64,000 nucleotides of DNA from Anaerolineae bacterium (GTDB lineage: Bacteria; Chloroflexota; Anaerolineae; DUEN01), in assembly GCA_025060615.1 (NCBI GenBank), contig JANXBS010000007.1, positions 62,001-126,000 on the forward strand, read 5' to 3'. Both the position numbers and the translations under genes were made by a program. Shown here piece after piece: positions 8,327-18,928 of this stretch; the first letter of the stretch is position 1; each line of letters starts with the position of its first letter. The notes under the pieces were generated by a model. It made no database searches and was not told the DNA's origin. It saw nothing but the letters and a program-made list of their open reading frames with translations.

Positions 8327-9329
8327 GGATCGGATACTCCCGGGCCGCGCGCACCAGCGCGCGAAGGTTGTCGGGGGGAGTCGCCCGCGGCACCTCGCAG
8401 CCGGCAGAGAGGATCACCTTGTATCCACCTGCAGCTCGGATCGCCGCCTGGCCCGCAGTGTACACCTCTTCAGGGGTGCCTTCCAACAAGTGTTTTACCG
8501 TGTCCACGTTTCCTTTCAAGCAGACCCCCTCCCCCATACGACGGCGGGCCAGGCCCAGATCGGACTCGGTGTTGTGGATATCCGCGCCGACGCCGGCGAA
8601 CGACGTCAACAAGTGTTCCGTATTGCCACAGGCGTGGTACTTGACTTTGGCCCCCGCTTGCTGCAGTGCCCGGCACACCCGTCGCATGTAGGGGAGGCTG
8701 AAGGCCTCATAATGCCAAGGGGAGAGAAGCGACGCTACGGCGTCCCCTGCACCGATGATATCCGCGCCCGCCGCCAGTTGTGCCAGCCCGAAACGGATCT
8801 CCATCTCTACGGCGAATTCCAGCATATCCCGCACGAAGTCAGGGCGGTCTATAATGTCTAGCATGGTCTGCTGCAAGCCATGCAATACCGTCACCTCTTG
8901 GAAGGGAGATTCGATCCAGCCCAGGATCGCTCGTTGCCCGCCCACTCGCTTCCGGAATAGCCGCACTGCTTCCACTCGATCGCGCATCCGCTCAGCTCGC
9001 AGTGGATCCGGGATTTCTAGCCTGGCTAGATCGGCCGGATCGCGGATTGCTGGCTCGACTGCGGAGGGCACGCCATCCTCAGGAAAGTGGCAACGCACCC
9101 CGCAGGCATGTGCCTCGCGCACTGGATCCGAGCAGACGGTTACGATGTCTAGGTCATATGCCTCCGCCGCTGCACACTGCGCTTCCACCAATAGGCGGGC
9201 ATTTTGTACGTATTGATCGTATGGCACGCCGATGTGCGCAGCTGCAAAGGTCATGAGCAAGGGGCCGGCTGGGATCTCGGCCCCGCGCACTCCAGCAATC
9301 GCTGCCATCACTCGTTCGTATCCGTTCAT
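8319..9329 (-). CDS. Uroporphyrinogen decarboxylase-family protein, MtaA/CmuA-like
   Basis: The 336-residue protein is a URO-D superfamily TIM barrel. It lacks the substrate-binding signatures of true HemE. It keeps the zinc-thiol pattern of methylcobamide:CoM methyltransferases (MtaA/CmuA): His-x-Cys in VKYHACGNT and a later Cys in LSAGCEVP. The ATG at 9329-9327 begins two bases after the ubiE stop; the frame runs further upstream only because it overlaps ubiE. Known relatives move methyl groups to thiols or corrinoids. In this operon its substrate is unknown; a methyl transfer or decarboxylation linked to cofactor biosynthesis is a guess from context. Confidence 0.83.
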   Translation of the reverse strand: MNGYERVMAAIAGVRGAEIPAGPLLMTFAAAHIGVPYDQYVQNARLLVEAQCAAAEAYDLDIVTVCSDPVREAHACGVRCHFPEDGVPSAVEPAIRDPADLARLEIPDPLRAERMRDRVEAVRLFRKRVGGQRAILGWIESPFQEVTVLHGLQQTMLDIIDRPDFVRDMLEFAVEMEIRFGLAQLAAGADIIGAGDAVASLLSPWHYEAFSLPYMRRVCRALQQAGAKVKYHACGNTEHLLTSFAGVGADIHNTESDLGLARRRMGEGVCLKGNVDTVKHLLEGTPEEVYTAGQAAIRAAGGYKVILSAGCEVPRATPPDNLRALVRAAREYPIHA

Positions 9330-9331
9330 TT

Positions 9332-10030
9332 TCACTTGATCCCCATGTGTACCACAACAGTGCCCAGCGTCAACGGACGATAGCGGACATGACGCAACCC
9401 CACCGCTTCCATAATCGCCTTCAGCGCCTCTGGCGAAGGGAACCGCTCGGTGGAACGAGGGAGATAGGCGTAGGCATCGCGCCGTCCAGTGAGCAGCCCG
9501 CCTACGATGGGCACCAGGTGAAAAAAGTAGAGCCGATAGATCGCTCCCCATAATCCATGTGGCGGTGGTGTGGTTTCCAGGCAGATAACACGGCCGCCCG
9601 GCTTGGCTACCCGCCGTTGTTCAGCGAACGCAGTGTGGATATCGGCCACGTTGCGCATGGCGAAGCCAGAGGTCACGACATCGAAAGCGTCATCGGCGAA
9701 AGGTAGGCGACACGCATTCCCTTCGACAAACTGTATGGTTCCCCTATGCCGCTTTTGCTGTCCGATCAATATCATCTCGTGGGTGAAGTCCACGCCTACT
9801 ACATGAGCATCCGGCACCTGGCGCAACGCCTCATAGCCGATCTCACCAGTTCCGGTGGCCACATCCAGCAGCCACCCGCCAGGCGGCAGCTGAGCCAGCC
9901 GTATCACGTACTGCCGCCACGCCCGATCGCGTCCACCGGTCATCAAGCGGTTCATCAGATCATATCGCCGGGCGATAGCGGCAAACATGCGGTTCACATA
10001 AACCGCTTTTTCAGCGTCACTTGGCATCAT
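9332..10030 (-). CDS. ubiE: UbiE/MenG-type quinone C-methyltransferase
   Basis: The 232-residue class I SAM methyltransferase has motif I as LLDVATGTGEIGYEAL and the UbiE/COQ5 signatures (Y)DLMNRLMTGGRDRAWR near the N-terminus and VTSGFAMRNVADI in the middle. These enzymes methylate demethylmenaquinone or a 2-polyprenyl-benzoquinol in the last steps of quinone synthesis. A Chloroflexota host would most likely use it for menaquinone, so menG would also be a fair name. It ends two bases before the MtaA-like gene and begins four bases after the GNAT gene, consistent with one transcript. Confidence 0.93.
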   Translation of the reverse strand: MMPSDAEKAVYVNRMFAAIARRYDLMNRLMTGGRDRAWRQYVIRLAQLPPGGWLLDVATGTGEIGYEALRQVPDAHVVGVDFTHEMILIGQQKRHRGTIQFVEGNACRLPFADDAFDVVTSGFAMRNVADIHTAFAEQRRVAKPGGRVICLETTPPPHGLWGAIYRLYFFHLVPIVGGLLTGRRDAYAYLPRSTERFPSPEALKAIMEAVGLRHVRYRPLTLGTVVVHMGIK

Positions 10031-10033
10031 CAG

Positions 10034-11242
10034 CTAAAACCAATCCAACCCGGCCATCCCCGCCGCTGTGGGCTGGAAGAGGACTTCCAGGAACGGCATA
10101 GCCACATCAGGAATGCTCACATCAGGATCACCGGCCACATCAGGGAGCGAGCGGAATCCCATCACCAATTGCATTAGCCGATCCTGCGGGATCCGGCAGG
10201 TAATCCCTCCTGTAGGCGGCGCATCTACCACGATCAGGTGACCATAGCGGCAGGCCAGTGCAATGGTACCTAGCTCGGTCTCCAGGTTGACGCGCCCGCG
10301 CCAATCTCGCAGCGCTGAACGTAGGAAGCGGGCGTTCAACTCCTCGCTCAGCTTGCTGAAAGCCGAGTAAAGGTCTATGAAGCGAGCCATCCACCCGCCT
10401 TCAGGCGCGGTCTCTTCAATCAATGTGACATGACAGGCGCGGCGCAGCCAGCTCACCAGTGGATCATCTCGGATAGCGATGATCTGAAGCGAACCAGCGT
10501 CTTCAGGGGCTTGACCGGCTACATGGCCGATCAAGGCGAAGGCGGTTTCGGCATCAGCCGCTACCAGCTCGATTACCTCGTGGGGACGCTGATCCGACAC
10601 GACAGCATACCCGCGCACCGCCTGACGACGATCGGTCGCCACCCACCAAGAGCGTTGCGTCTGCAGTAGCCATCGCCAGTACGACTCTGTCCGGATCAGC
10701 GCCCCTGGCCGGCGTTCCCAGGCTTGTTCATATAGATTAACCAAAGTTGGCACATCCTTGGATGAAACCGGGCGGAGTGCACATGATCCGCCAAGCGTCC
10801 GTGCCTCCCGGCGTGGCACCTGTAGGCGGCTGAGCGGCCAGACAACTGCGTAGCCAAAGCGCCGATAGAAGTGGTTCATCCCATACAGTACCGTGACATC
10901 AAATCCGCTGTGGCGCATGAACTCCAGGGCATCCTTCATTAAGGCTGTGGCATGGCCTTGCGAACGAGCCTCCGGAACGGTGTATAGGGCGGAGATACCT
11001 CCCATTCTCCACTCGGCCAGCCCTATCCGCATAACCCGGTCTACAATCCAAAGCTGCGAGATCACGCGACCGTCGGCTACGCGCACGCGCACCAACTCGG
11101 GTCGAAAGGCCGGATGAGCGCGTAACCAGGCTACGATCTGGCCAGCATCCAGGTTGAAGCTGGGATGGCGAAAAGCCCCGGCCGCCAGGCGAACAGCCTG
11201 ATGTAGCTCAACCTCTGAAGCGATCGCGCGTGTTTCGAACAT
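10034..11242 (-). CDS. GNAT N-acetyltransferase with C-terminal SCP2-like domain (Eis-like)
   Basis: The 402-residue protein starts with an acetyltransferase domain: the acetyl-CoA loop is VPEARSQGHATALMKDAL and YRRFGYAVVWPLS follows. A second GNAT-like half (about 180-290) and a C-terminal sterol-carrier-like domain come after. This three-part layout matches the Eis family, which acetylates amines on drugs or proteins. The start chosen is the ATG at 11242, 16 bases after the upstream stop; a GTG at 11314 is possible but overlaps the preceding gene by 56 bases. No strong ribosome-binding site is visible for either. The substrate is unknown. Confidence 0.8.
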   Translation of the reverse strand: MFETRAIASEVELHQAVRLAAGAFRHPSFNLDAGQIVAWLRAHPAFRPELVRVRVADGRVISQLWIVDRVMRIGLAEWRMGGISALYTVPEARSQGHATALMKDALEFMRHSGFDVTVLYGMNHFYRRFGYAVVWPLSRLQVPRREARTLGGSCALRPVSSKDVPTLVNLYEQAWERRPGALIRTESYWRWLLQTQRSWWVATDRRQAVRGYAVVSDQRPHEVIELVAADAETAFALIGHVAGQAPEDAGSLQIIAIRDDPLVSWLRRACHVTLIEETAPEGGWMARFIDLYSAFSKLSEELNARFLRSALRDWRGRVNLETELGTIALACRYGHLIVVDAPPTGGITCRIPQDRLMQLVMGFRSLPDVAGDPDVSIPDVAMPFLEVLFQPTAAGMAGLDWF

Positions 11243-11258
11243 CCGGAATGTAGCGAGA

Positions 11259-12035
11259 CTACTCTCTTCGCGGGAGACGTTCCGACACGTTGGCGATGGC
11301 TTGTCGGCACTCACAAGTGAGTTCGTAAGCCAGTGCTAAGGCGACCTGAGGCAAAGCATCCACGACGGCCCGCAGGGCCGCTCGCACCGCTCCGGTCGCT
11401 GGCTCCGCAGGCAGATCAGCCGCATGATCCACGATGGTCAACAGACCTGCGTAACACAGCCCCAGCTCCTTGGCCAGCACTGCCTCCGGGATGAGGTTCT
11501 GCCCGATTGCGTCCCCGCCCCACATCCGGTACAACCGGGCCTCGGCCACGGTCTCTCGACGTGGCCCATCTACCGCCACATACACACCGCCGTCTATTGC
11601 GTTCGGCAACGCCTCGCGTAGGGCCGCTCGGATCTGGGGACAAAACGCTGGCACTTGCTTGATCCCGCTCACGCCCTGATCCTCGAACAACGTGATCGGC
11701 TGGTGATGGGTGTTGTCAATATAGTCGTCCACGATCAGCGTATCTCCCCGGTGCAGCAGTCGATGGAGCGAGATCCCCGCGTCCCAGCCGATGACGCGCA
11801 GCGCGTCCAACTGGCGCGCCGCCCATACCGTCGCGCGAGGGTCCACCCGCGTCGGCAGGCCGAAATAAGGTTGCACCAGGAAGATCGAGCCATTTGGATG
11901 TGCCCGTTCGGCCATCGGGCCGATCGGGCCCCATGGCGTGTCCACAGTATGTTCAGCCGTCATCGGCCCCAGTGCTTCCAGGGCCGGAGGGGGCAATGCA
12001 ACCGCGACTAGGAGGAGCACGCGCGATGCGCTCAT
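11259..12035 (-). CDS. MTAP/PNP family purine nucleoside phosphorylase
   Basis: The 258-residue protein belongs to the PNP/UDP phosphorylase superfamily, trimeric MTAP/PNP branch. Supporting stretches are VDGPRRETVAEARLYRMWGGDAIGQNLIPEAVLAKELGLCYAGLLTIVDHA (split as GPRRETVAEARLYR, then GQNLIPEAVLAKELGLCYA) and QGVSGIKQVPAF. The family cleaves purine nucleosides or 5'-methylthioadenosine with phosphate. The N-terminal part differs from standard MtnP, where a phosphate-binding GSG motif is expected, and I cannot see that motif clearly. Its ATG overlaps the stop of the upstream oxidoreductase gene (ATGA, 12035-12032), so the two are probably coupled. It could feed purine salvage. Confidence 0.8.
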   Translation of the reverse strand: MSASRVLLLVAVALPPPALEALGPMTAEHTVDTPWGPIGPMAERAHPNGSIFLVQPYFGLPTRVDPRATVWAARQLDALRVIGWDAGISLHRLLHRGDTLIVDDYIDNTHHQPITLFEDQGVSGIKQVPAFCPQIRAALREALPNAIDGGVYVAVDGPRRETVAEARLYRMWGGDAIGQNLIPEAVLAKELGLCYAGLLTIVDHAADLPAEPATGAVRAALRAVVDALPQVALALAYELTCECRQAIANVSERLPRRE

Positions 12036-13312
12036 ACTGGCTCCGCCACCGCTTCTGCCTCGATCCGACGAGCGTACTCGGTCATATCCACCACACAGCC
12101 GGTCAGCCGCGCCTCTTCCGCCGCGAACGCCATCAGATGGCTTTGCAGCGAAGCACGCGCCGAGCTGAGGACCTCGCGATGAGGATTACGCACCGCGGCC
12201 ACGAACGCGTTCATCAGGCCGGTGTCGCCGCCGCCGTGCCCCCCGGCGATCTGTCCAGGCCGGATCACGTCCTTGCGGCCGCTGACGTGATCGTACACGA
12301 TCAACTCGTCCTCAGCGGTCGCGCCGCGTAGCGTGCCGCGTGAGCCGTCGTAGCGCATGGTCCGCCCTTCCTCATGGGAATGGCCGTGCATAGTGAAGGT
12401 GACGGTCACATCGCGCTCGAACTCCATGGCGATCACCTGGTGGTCCACCACATCGTTGTCACAGCGGTAGACACAGCGGCCGTAAGGCCCCTGCTGCAAC
12501 GCCTTCAGACGCGCTTCTAAGCTCATGTCGAGCGAGATCGTGGAGACCGGCCAGCCGGTATACTCGGTCAGGTAGAGGCGCGGCGCGTAGAACGGGCATT
12601 CCTGCTCAATGGGGCAACCATCGGTGCAGCGCTCCGGGATCTCCGGCCCCACGCGATCGGAGCGAAACAGGGTAAGCGAGCCGAACGAGGCGAGACGTAG
12701 ACACTGACTGCCCAGCACCCAGACCAGGATATCCAGATCGTGACAACACTTGGCCAAGATCATGGGGCTGGAGGTGCGGCTGTTGCGCCAGTTCCCGCGC
12801 ACAAAGGAATGCGCCATGTGCCAATAGGCCACGTTTTCCCTGTGGTCCACGGTCATCACATCCCCCAGACAGCCAGACTGCACAGTCTCGTACAGGGTGA
12901 CGAAGAAGGGAGTGTAGCGGAGCACATGGCAGATTTGCAGGATGCGACCAGCTCGTTCGGCGGCGCGCACCAGGCGTACGCAGTCATGGGGGGTGACGGC
13001 CATCGGCTTTTCCAGCAGCACGTGGTAGCCCAGCTCAAGCGCGGGCAGGGTGGATGCCACGTGATCGCGGTCCATCGTGCAATTGACCAGGGCAGGAGCC
13101 AGTTGGCCCTGCGCGTAGAGGTCCTCCCAAGAGGCGAATTGACGTTCCGGAGGGATGTGGTGATCGCGAGCGAACCTCTCACGCCGCTCGGCGATAGGCT
13201 CTGCCACTGCGATGAACTTGATCTGGTGAGGATAGCGCAGCGCGTAAGCCCCGTAGGCATCACGCCCGCGGTTGCCCGCGCCGACCAACACGGCTTCAAT
13301 GGGTTTAGGCAT
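12032..13312 (-). CDS. Gfo/Idh/MocA family NAD(P)-dependent oxidoreductase
   Basis: The 426-residue protein has an N-terminal Rossmann fold (VLVGAGNRGRDAYG), the EKPMA motif (YHVLLEKPMAVT) and the C-terminal-domain motif KCCHDLDILVW. It also carries a cysteine-rich insert (CTDGCPIEQECPFYAPRLY, then CVYRC) seen in one subgroup of the family. Members oxidise or reduce sugars, inositols and amino sugars; the substrate here is not evident. It is the first gene of a minus-strand run that continues with the nucleoside phosphorylase. An extended -10 sequence lies about 50 bases upstream. Confidence 0.9.
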   Translation of the reverse strand: MPKPIEAVLVGAGNRGRDAYGAYALRYPHQIKFIAVAEPIAERRERFARDHHIPPERQFASWEDLYAQGQLAPALVNCTMDRDHVASTLPALELGYHVLLEKPMAVTPHDCVRLVRAAERAGRILQICHVLRYTPFFVTLYETVQSGCLGDVMTVDHRENVAYWHMAHSFVRGNWRNSRTSSPMILAKCCHDLDILVWVLGSQCLRLASFGSLTLFRSDRVGPEIPERCTDGCPIEQECPFYAPRLYLTEYTGWPVSTISLDMSLEARLKALQQGPYGRCVYRCDNDVVDHQVIAMEFERDVTVTFTMHGHSHEEGRTMRYDGSRGTLRGATAEDELIVYDHVSGRKDVIRPGQIAGGHGGGDTGLMNAFVAAVRNPHREVLSSARASLQSHLMAFAAEEARLTGCVVDMTEYARRIEAEAVAEPV

Positions 13313-13363
13313 GGTGATCTCTTCCCTCCAATGGCTGGGTGCGAGAACGATTCGATCGAGTTA

Positions 13364-13372
13364 ATTATATCA
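13364..13372 (-). promoter_or_regulatory. Extended -10 promoter (TGATATAAT) before the Gfo/Idh gene
   Basis: TGATATAAT on the minus strand is a perfect TATAAT with an upstream TGn. There is no clear -35. It is placed about 50 bases before the ATG at 13312 and would drive the minus-strand run down to the ubiX region. Confidence 0.5.
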
Positions 13373-13442
13373 CATTTGGAGGGCGTGACGGAGTTCGGTA
13401 GAAGCGCGGCGAAAGACAAAGTAAGGGAGGCTGAGGGGGCTT

Positions 13443-13846
13443 TTACACCAGCCCTCTGTCCCGGGCATAACGGGCGGCCTCATGCCGATTGCCCACATGC
13501 AGCTTGGCCAGGATGTTGCGCATGTGGCTCTTCACCGTGTGTAGGCTAAGCTGGTAGAGCGTCGGCGATCTCTTTTATCTGTTTTGCCCTCGGCCACCAG
13601 GCTAAACGCTTATTGCCCTCGATGGGTCAACATAATGAATTCCTCGCCGGCCTCCGGCGGCATGAGCCGGCTCAGGCGCCGGAATTCCTCCAACATGCGC
13701 CCCGCCAGAGCGGGAGTGATGGACGCCTCGCCCTGTATCACTTCACGCAACAGTCTCACCATCTCACGGGCGTGGATGCTCTTCAGGAGATACCTCTGAG
13801 CCCCATACTAGATCGCTTTGAAGAGCCTCTCCTTCTCGTCCATCAC
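13443..13846 (-). pseudogene. Decayed NarL/LuxR-family response regulator
   Basis: The minus strand holds the second half of a NarL-type regulator in pieces. One frame reads DEKERLFKAI, a TAG, then YGAQRYLLKSIHAREMVRLL and REVIQGEASITPALAGRMLEEFRRL, which is the end of a receiver domain plus linker. A second stop (TAA) and two frameshifts follow. The last piece, QLSLHTVKSHMRNILAKLHV then GNRHEAARYARDRGLV and TAA at 13445-13443, is an intact LuxR helix-turn-helix recognition half. The first half of the receiver is absent. At least two stops and two frameshifts show it is not functional. It fills most of the stretch without genes between 13313 and 14069. Confidence 0.87.
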
Positions 13847-13934
13847 TCTTGCTGAAAGGTGCTCACGTCGCGTTGGCCCGGACGGTGGTACACTCGAGAT
13901 AGCAAGGCCATCTGTACGAAAAGCCCTTGCGGAT

Positions 13935-13964
13935 TTGCTACACCTTCATGGCGCATGATACAAT
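13935..13964 (+). promoter_or_regulatory. Candidate guaB promoter
   Basis: TTGCTA (13935-13940) and TACAAT (13959-13964) are 18 bases apart, and TGA precedes the -10 to give TGATACAAT. Transcription would begin near 13971, leaving a leader of about 100 bases that contains the hairpin at 14006-14047. Confidence 0.5.
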
Positions 13965-13967
13965 TGA

Positions 13968-15551
<1,584 letters not shown>

Positions 15552-15690
15552 GCTATGCAACCTGACGTGGAGATCGCGAATGGACTGAAAGGGGAAGACT
15601 ACGTTTCACAGCAAGAGGAGCTTCGGCGGAGTTTTTGGTGCACTTATCGTCCCCGCTGGCCGCGCGATCACATGACCAACATTTTGGCGA

Positions 15691-15732
15691 ACCGGCGCTC
15701 CGGGGCTCATCGGAGGCGTTCGGTTTTTGTTT
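15691..15732 (+). terminator. Rho-independent terminator after guaB
   Basis: ACCGGCGCTCCG pairs with CGGAGGCGTTCGGT (about 12 pairs, two one-base bulges, 8-nt loop), followed by TTTTT G TTTTT. It lies 140 bases after the guaB stop and 80 bases before purL. Confidence 0.75.
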
Positions 15733-15814
15733 TTGATCTACCGGCTATTGGCTTCGGTCGTCAACCAACGGCTGAGGACCAAGGGCGGAGGGCTTAAAGG
15801 CTGAGAGTTTGGGC

Positions 15815-18800
15815 ATGATTTATCGTGTGGAGGTCTCAATCAAAGAGGAATTCCGAGACGCTCGAGGCGAGAGCATCCGACGCCAGGTGGAGGCCCTTGG
15901 CATCTATGGCGTGCAAGCCGTCTCGGTTACCGATCTGTACTTCCTCCAAGGAGATGAACTCTGCGTCGAGGCGGTGCATCGCCTGGTCCATATATTGCTG
16001 CATGACCCCGTCGTCGAGAATGCGGCCTTTTTCTGCCTGGATGGGGTGGAGGCCGGGGCACGCCCGTCGGCCCGATCTCCCATTTCTGATCCGCCTGGCT
16101 CCTATTCTGTGGAGGTAACGCTCCTGCCCGGCGTGACCGACAGCGTTGCGGAAAGCCTATTGGAAGGAGCCAAGATGATCGGCGTGGACGGCCTGGAGCG
16201 TGCTGCTACCGGCCACCGGTACGTCATCGTGGGCGAGGTCACCGGGGCCGAGGTCCGGCGCATCGCCGAGGAATTGCTGGCCAACGAGGTGATCCAGACC
16301 TATGCCGTCAACCGGCCTGTGGATCCGCCGTTCGCTCCTGTTCAGGCTGCTGACGACACGGTGGAGGTCATCCCGCTCACCGAGGCTGACGATGCTGCCC
16401 TGGAAGCCATCAGCCGAGAGCGACGGCTCTCGCTGGACCTGGCTGAGATGCGCGCCATTCGAGAATACTATCGGCAAGAGGGTCGCGAGCCGACGGATGT
16501 GGAACTGGAGACACTGGCCCAGACCTGGTCGGAGCATTGCGTGCACAAGACGTTCAAGGCCCTCATCGAGTATGAGGAGCAAAACCCTGACGGCACACCT
16601 ATCCCCGGCACTCGTCGCCTCATTGACTCATTGCTCGGAACTTACATTCGCGCTGCCACCGAGAAGGTGAACAAGCCATGGGTGCGCTCGGCCTTCGTGG
16701 ACAACGCCGGCATCGTCGCCTTTAACGAGCAGTTTGACCTGGCCTTCAAGGTAGAGACGCATAACCATCCATCGGCCCTGGAGCCGTTTGGCGGGGCCAA
16801 CACGGGCGTGGGCGGCGTGATTCGCGATGTGATCGGCGTCAGCGCCCGTCCCATCGCCAACACCGACGTGCTCTGCTTTGGCCCACCTGATCTGCCCTTC
16901 TCGGAGCTGCCGGCCGGCGTATTGCACCCTCGTCGCATCGCCGATGGGGTGACAGCCGGGATCGAGGATTATGGCAACAAAATGGGCATCCCAACGGTCA
17001 ACGGTGCCATCCTATATGATCCTGGTTACACGGCCAATCCGCTGGTCTTCTGCGGCTGTCTAGGCATCCTCCCGCGAGGAGCCCACCGCCGTGCACCGCA
17101 GGCAGGCGATCTGGTGGTGGTGATCGGCGGGCGCACGGGGCGCGATGGGCTGCGCGGCGCCACTTTCTCCTCGATGGAAATGACGCACGAGACGGGGCAG
17201 GTAGCCGGCAGCGCCGTTCAGATCGGCCATCCTATTCACGAGAAGCAGGTGTTGGAGGCAGTACTGATCGCCCGCGACGAGGGGCTGTACACGGCCATCA
17301 CTGACTGCGGCGCGGGTGGGCTCTCTTCGGCGGTGGGGGAGATGGGGGCAGAGCTGGGCGCAGAGGTACACCTGGAGCGGGTGCCGTTGAAGTACGCGGG
17401 CTTACGACCCTGGGAGATCTGGCTGAGCGAGGCGCAGGAACGCATGGTGTTAGCTGTGCCGCCAGCCCACTGGCCGCGTCTACAGCAGATCTGTGCCAGC
17501 TTGGATGTGGAGGCCACTGTGATCGGCGCGTTTACGGGCGATGGCCGTCTGACGTTGCGCTACCACGGCCGAGTCGTGGGACAGCTCTCGACGGAGTTTC
17601 TCCATCACGGCATCCCGCGGCGGCGTTTGAAAGCGGTGTGGACGCGGTCGCCGAATCCTCGAGAAAAGCTTTCTCCGGTCTTCTCGTCTGCTGAATGGGG
17701 CTTGAGGACGCCACCAGAGGCCTCAACAGGACGGGTAAAAGTCCCGCAGGAGGCTAAGTCGCCCGATCTGACGGCCGAGCTCCTGGCCTTGCTCGCTATG
17801 CCCGACACGCGCAGCAAAGAGGATGTCGTCCGGCGTTATGATCACGAAGTTCAGGCGGGGACGGTGATCAAACCCTTTGTAGGGCAGGATGGCAGTGGTC
17901 CCAGCGACGCGGCCGTGCTGGTCCCCCTGGAAGTTTTGCAGACCACAGAGGAGGGAGCTCCGCTTCAGGGGATTGCGCTGGCGGTGGGCATCAACCCCTA
18001 CTACGGCATGCTAGATCCCTATGTCATGGCCTGGGCAGCCGTGGACGAGGCGATCCGCAACTGCGTGGCGGTAGGGGCCGATCCAGATCGGATCGCGCTG
18101 CTGGACAACTTTTGCTGGGGCAATCCAAACCTGCCGGATCGTCTGGGTGGCTTGGTCCGTTGCGCCCAAGGGTGTCATGATGCCGCCATTGCCTACGGCG
18201 CGCCGTTCGTCTCCGGCAAGGATAGCCTAAATAACGAGTACGTGGGGGCTGACGGCTGTAAGCACGCCATCCCCGGCACGTTGCTTATTTCGGCGCTGGG
18301 GATCGTCCCCGATGTGCGGCACGCTGTGACCATGGACTTGAAGGCGCCTGGCGATTGGCTATACGTTGTGGGGATAACCGCCAATGAGCTGGGAGGCTCG
18401 GCCTACTACCGGCGGCATAGCATAGCGGGCGGCCAGGCACCTCAGCCGGATGGCGGACCTTGGGTTGAGCAGCTTTTTGCTGATCCGAAATCTAGAGTTG
18501 AACTATACCGAGCATTGCATCGAGCCATGGCAGCTGGGCTGGTACGGGCGTGCCACGATTGCTCAGAGGGGGGGATCGCGGTGGCCGTGGCGGAGATGGC
18601 GCTGGCTGGCGGCCTAGGCCTGGAGATATGCCTGGCTGATGTGCCACGCACGACAGAGGCCGACCGCGATGACGTGGTCGCCTTTAGCGAATCGTTGGGT
18701 CGGTTGGTGGTCGAAGTGGCGCCGGAGCACGCAAGGGCGTTTGAGGCCTACCTGGCCGGTTTCCCCTTAGCGCAGTTGGGGCGCGTGCGTAATGACGACC

Positions 18801-18928
18801 GGGTGCAGATCATGGGGCTCCACGGGCAACTGGTAGTGGATACCGATCTGGGCGCGCTGGATCGGGCGTGGCGTGGACATCTGAACGCAATGGGTGGAAC
18901 GCAATGCGCAGGCGAGATCCTCCAATGA
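15815..18928 (+). CDS. purL: FGAM synthase PurL with two N-terminal PurS-like domains
   Basis: The protein has 1037 residues from ATG 15815 (a TTG two codons upstream is also possible). Residues 1-80 and about 95-165 each resemble PurS: YRVEVSIKEEFRDARGESIR with LLHDPVVE, then YSVEVTLLPGVTDSVAESLL with LLANEVIQTYAV. PurL follows, with TWSEHCVHKTFK, KVETHNHPSALEPFGGANTG and a second half with FVSGKDSLNN. It has no glutaminase domain; purQ is separate at 20379. Small PurL (about 720 residues) needs separate PurS, while the large enzyme (about 1300) has an N-terminal domain shaped like a PurS dimer plus the glutaminase. This protein is intermediate. It makes FGAM from FGAR, ATP and ammonia delivered from PurQ. 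Confidence 0.93.
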   Translation: MIYRVEVSIKEEFRDARGESIRRQVEALGIYGVQAVSVTDLYFLQGDELCVEAVHRLVHILLHDPVVENAAFFCLDGVEAGARPSARSPISDPPGSYSVEVTLLPGVTDSVAESLLEGAKMIGVDGLERAATGHRYVIVGEVTGAEVRRIAEELLANEVIQTYAVNRPVDPPFAPVQAADDTVEVIPLTEADDAALEAISRERRLSLDLAEMRAIREYYRQEGREPTDVELETLAQTWSEHCVHKTFKALIEYEEQNPDGTPIPGTRRLIDSLLGTYIRAATEKVNKPWVRSAFVDNAGIVAFNEQFDLAFKVETHNHPSALEPFGGANTGVGGVIRDVIGVSARPIANTDVLCFGPPDLPFSELPAGVLHPRRIADGVTAGIEDYGNKMGIPTVNGAILYDPGYTANPLVFCGCLGILPRGAHRRAPQAGDLVVVIGGRTGRDGLRGATFSSMEMTHETGQVAGSAVQIGHPIHEKQVLEAVLIARDEGLYTAITDCGAGGLSSAVGEMGAELGAEVHLERVPLKYAGLRPWEIWLSEAQERMVLAVPPAHWPRLQQICASLDVEATVIGAFTGDGRLTLRYHGRVVGQLSTEFLHHGIPRRRLKAVWTRSPNPREKLSPVFSSAEWGLRTPPEASTGRVKVPQEAKSPDLTAELLALLAMPDTRSKEDVVRRYDHEVQAGTVIKPFVGQDGSGPSDAAVLVPLEVLQTTEEGAPLQGIALAVGINPYYGMLDPYVMAWAAVDEAIRNCVAVGADPDRIALLDNFCWGNPNLPDRLGGLVRCAQGCHDAAIAYGAPFVSGKDSLNNEYVGADGCKHAIPGTLLISALGIVPDVRHAVTMDLKAPGDWLYVVGITANELGGSAYYRRHSIAGGQAPQPDGGPWVEQLFADPKSRVELYRALHRAMAAGLVRACHDCSEGGIAVAVAEMALAGGLGLEICLADVPRTTEADRDDVVAFSESLGRLVVEVAPEHARAFEAYLAGFPLAQLGRVRNDDRVQIMGLHGQLVVDTDLGALDRAWRGHLNAMGGTQCAGEILQ

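Noticed and set aside
12740-13549. 269-codon plus-strand frame
   Set aside because: It is antisense to the Gfo/Idh gene and to the decayed regulator, both with clear protein matches.
15552-15814. Looked for a purine-responsive riboswitch before purL
   Set aside because: The only structure found is the guaB terminator; no purine, ZTP or PreQ1 consensus was seen.
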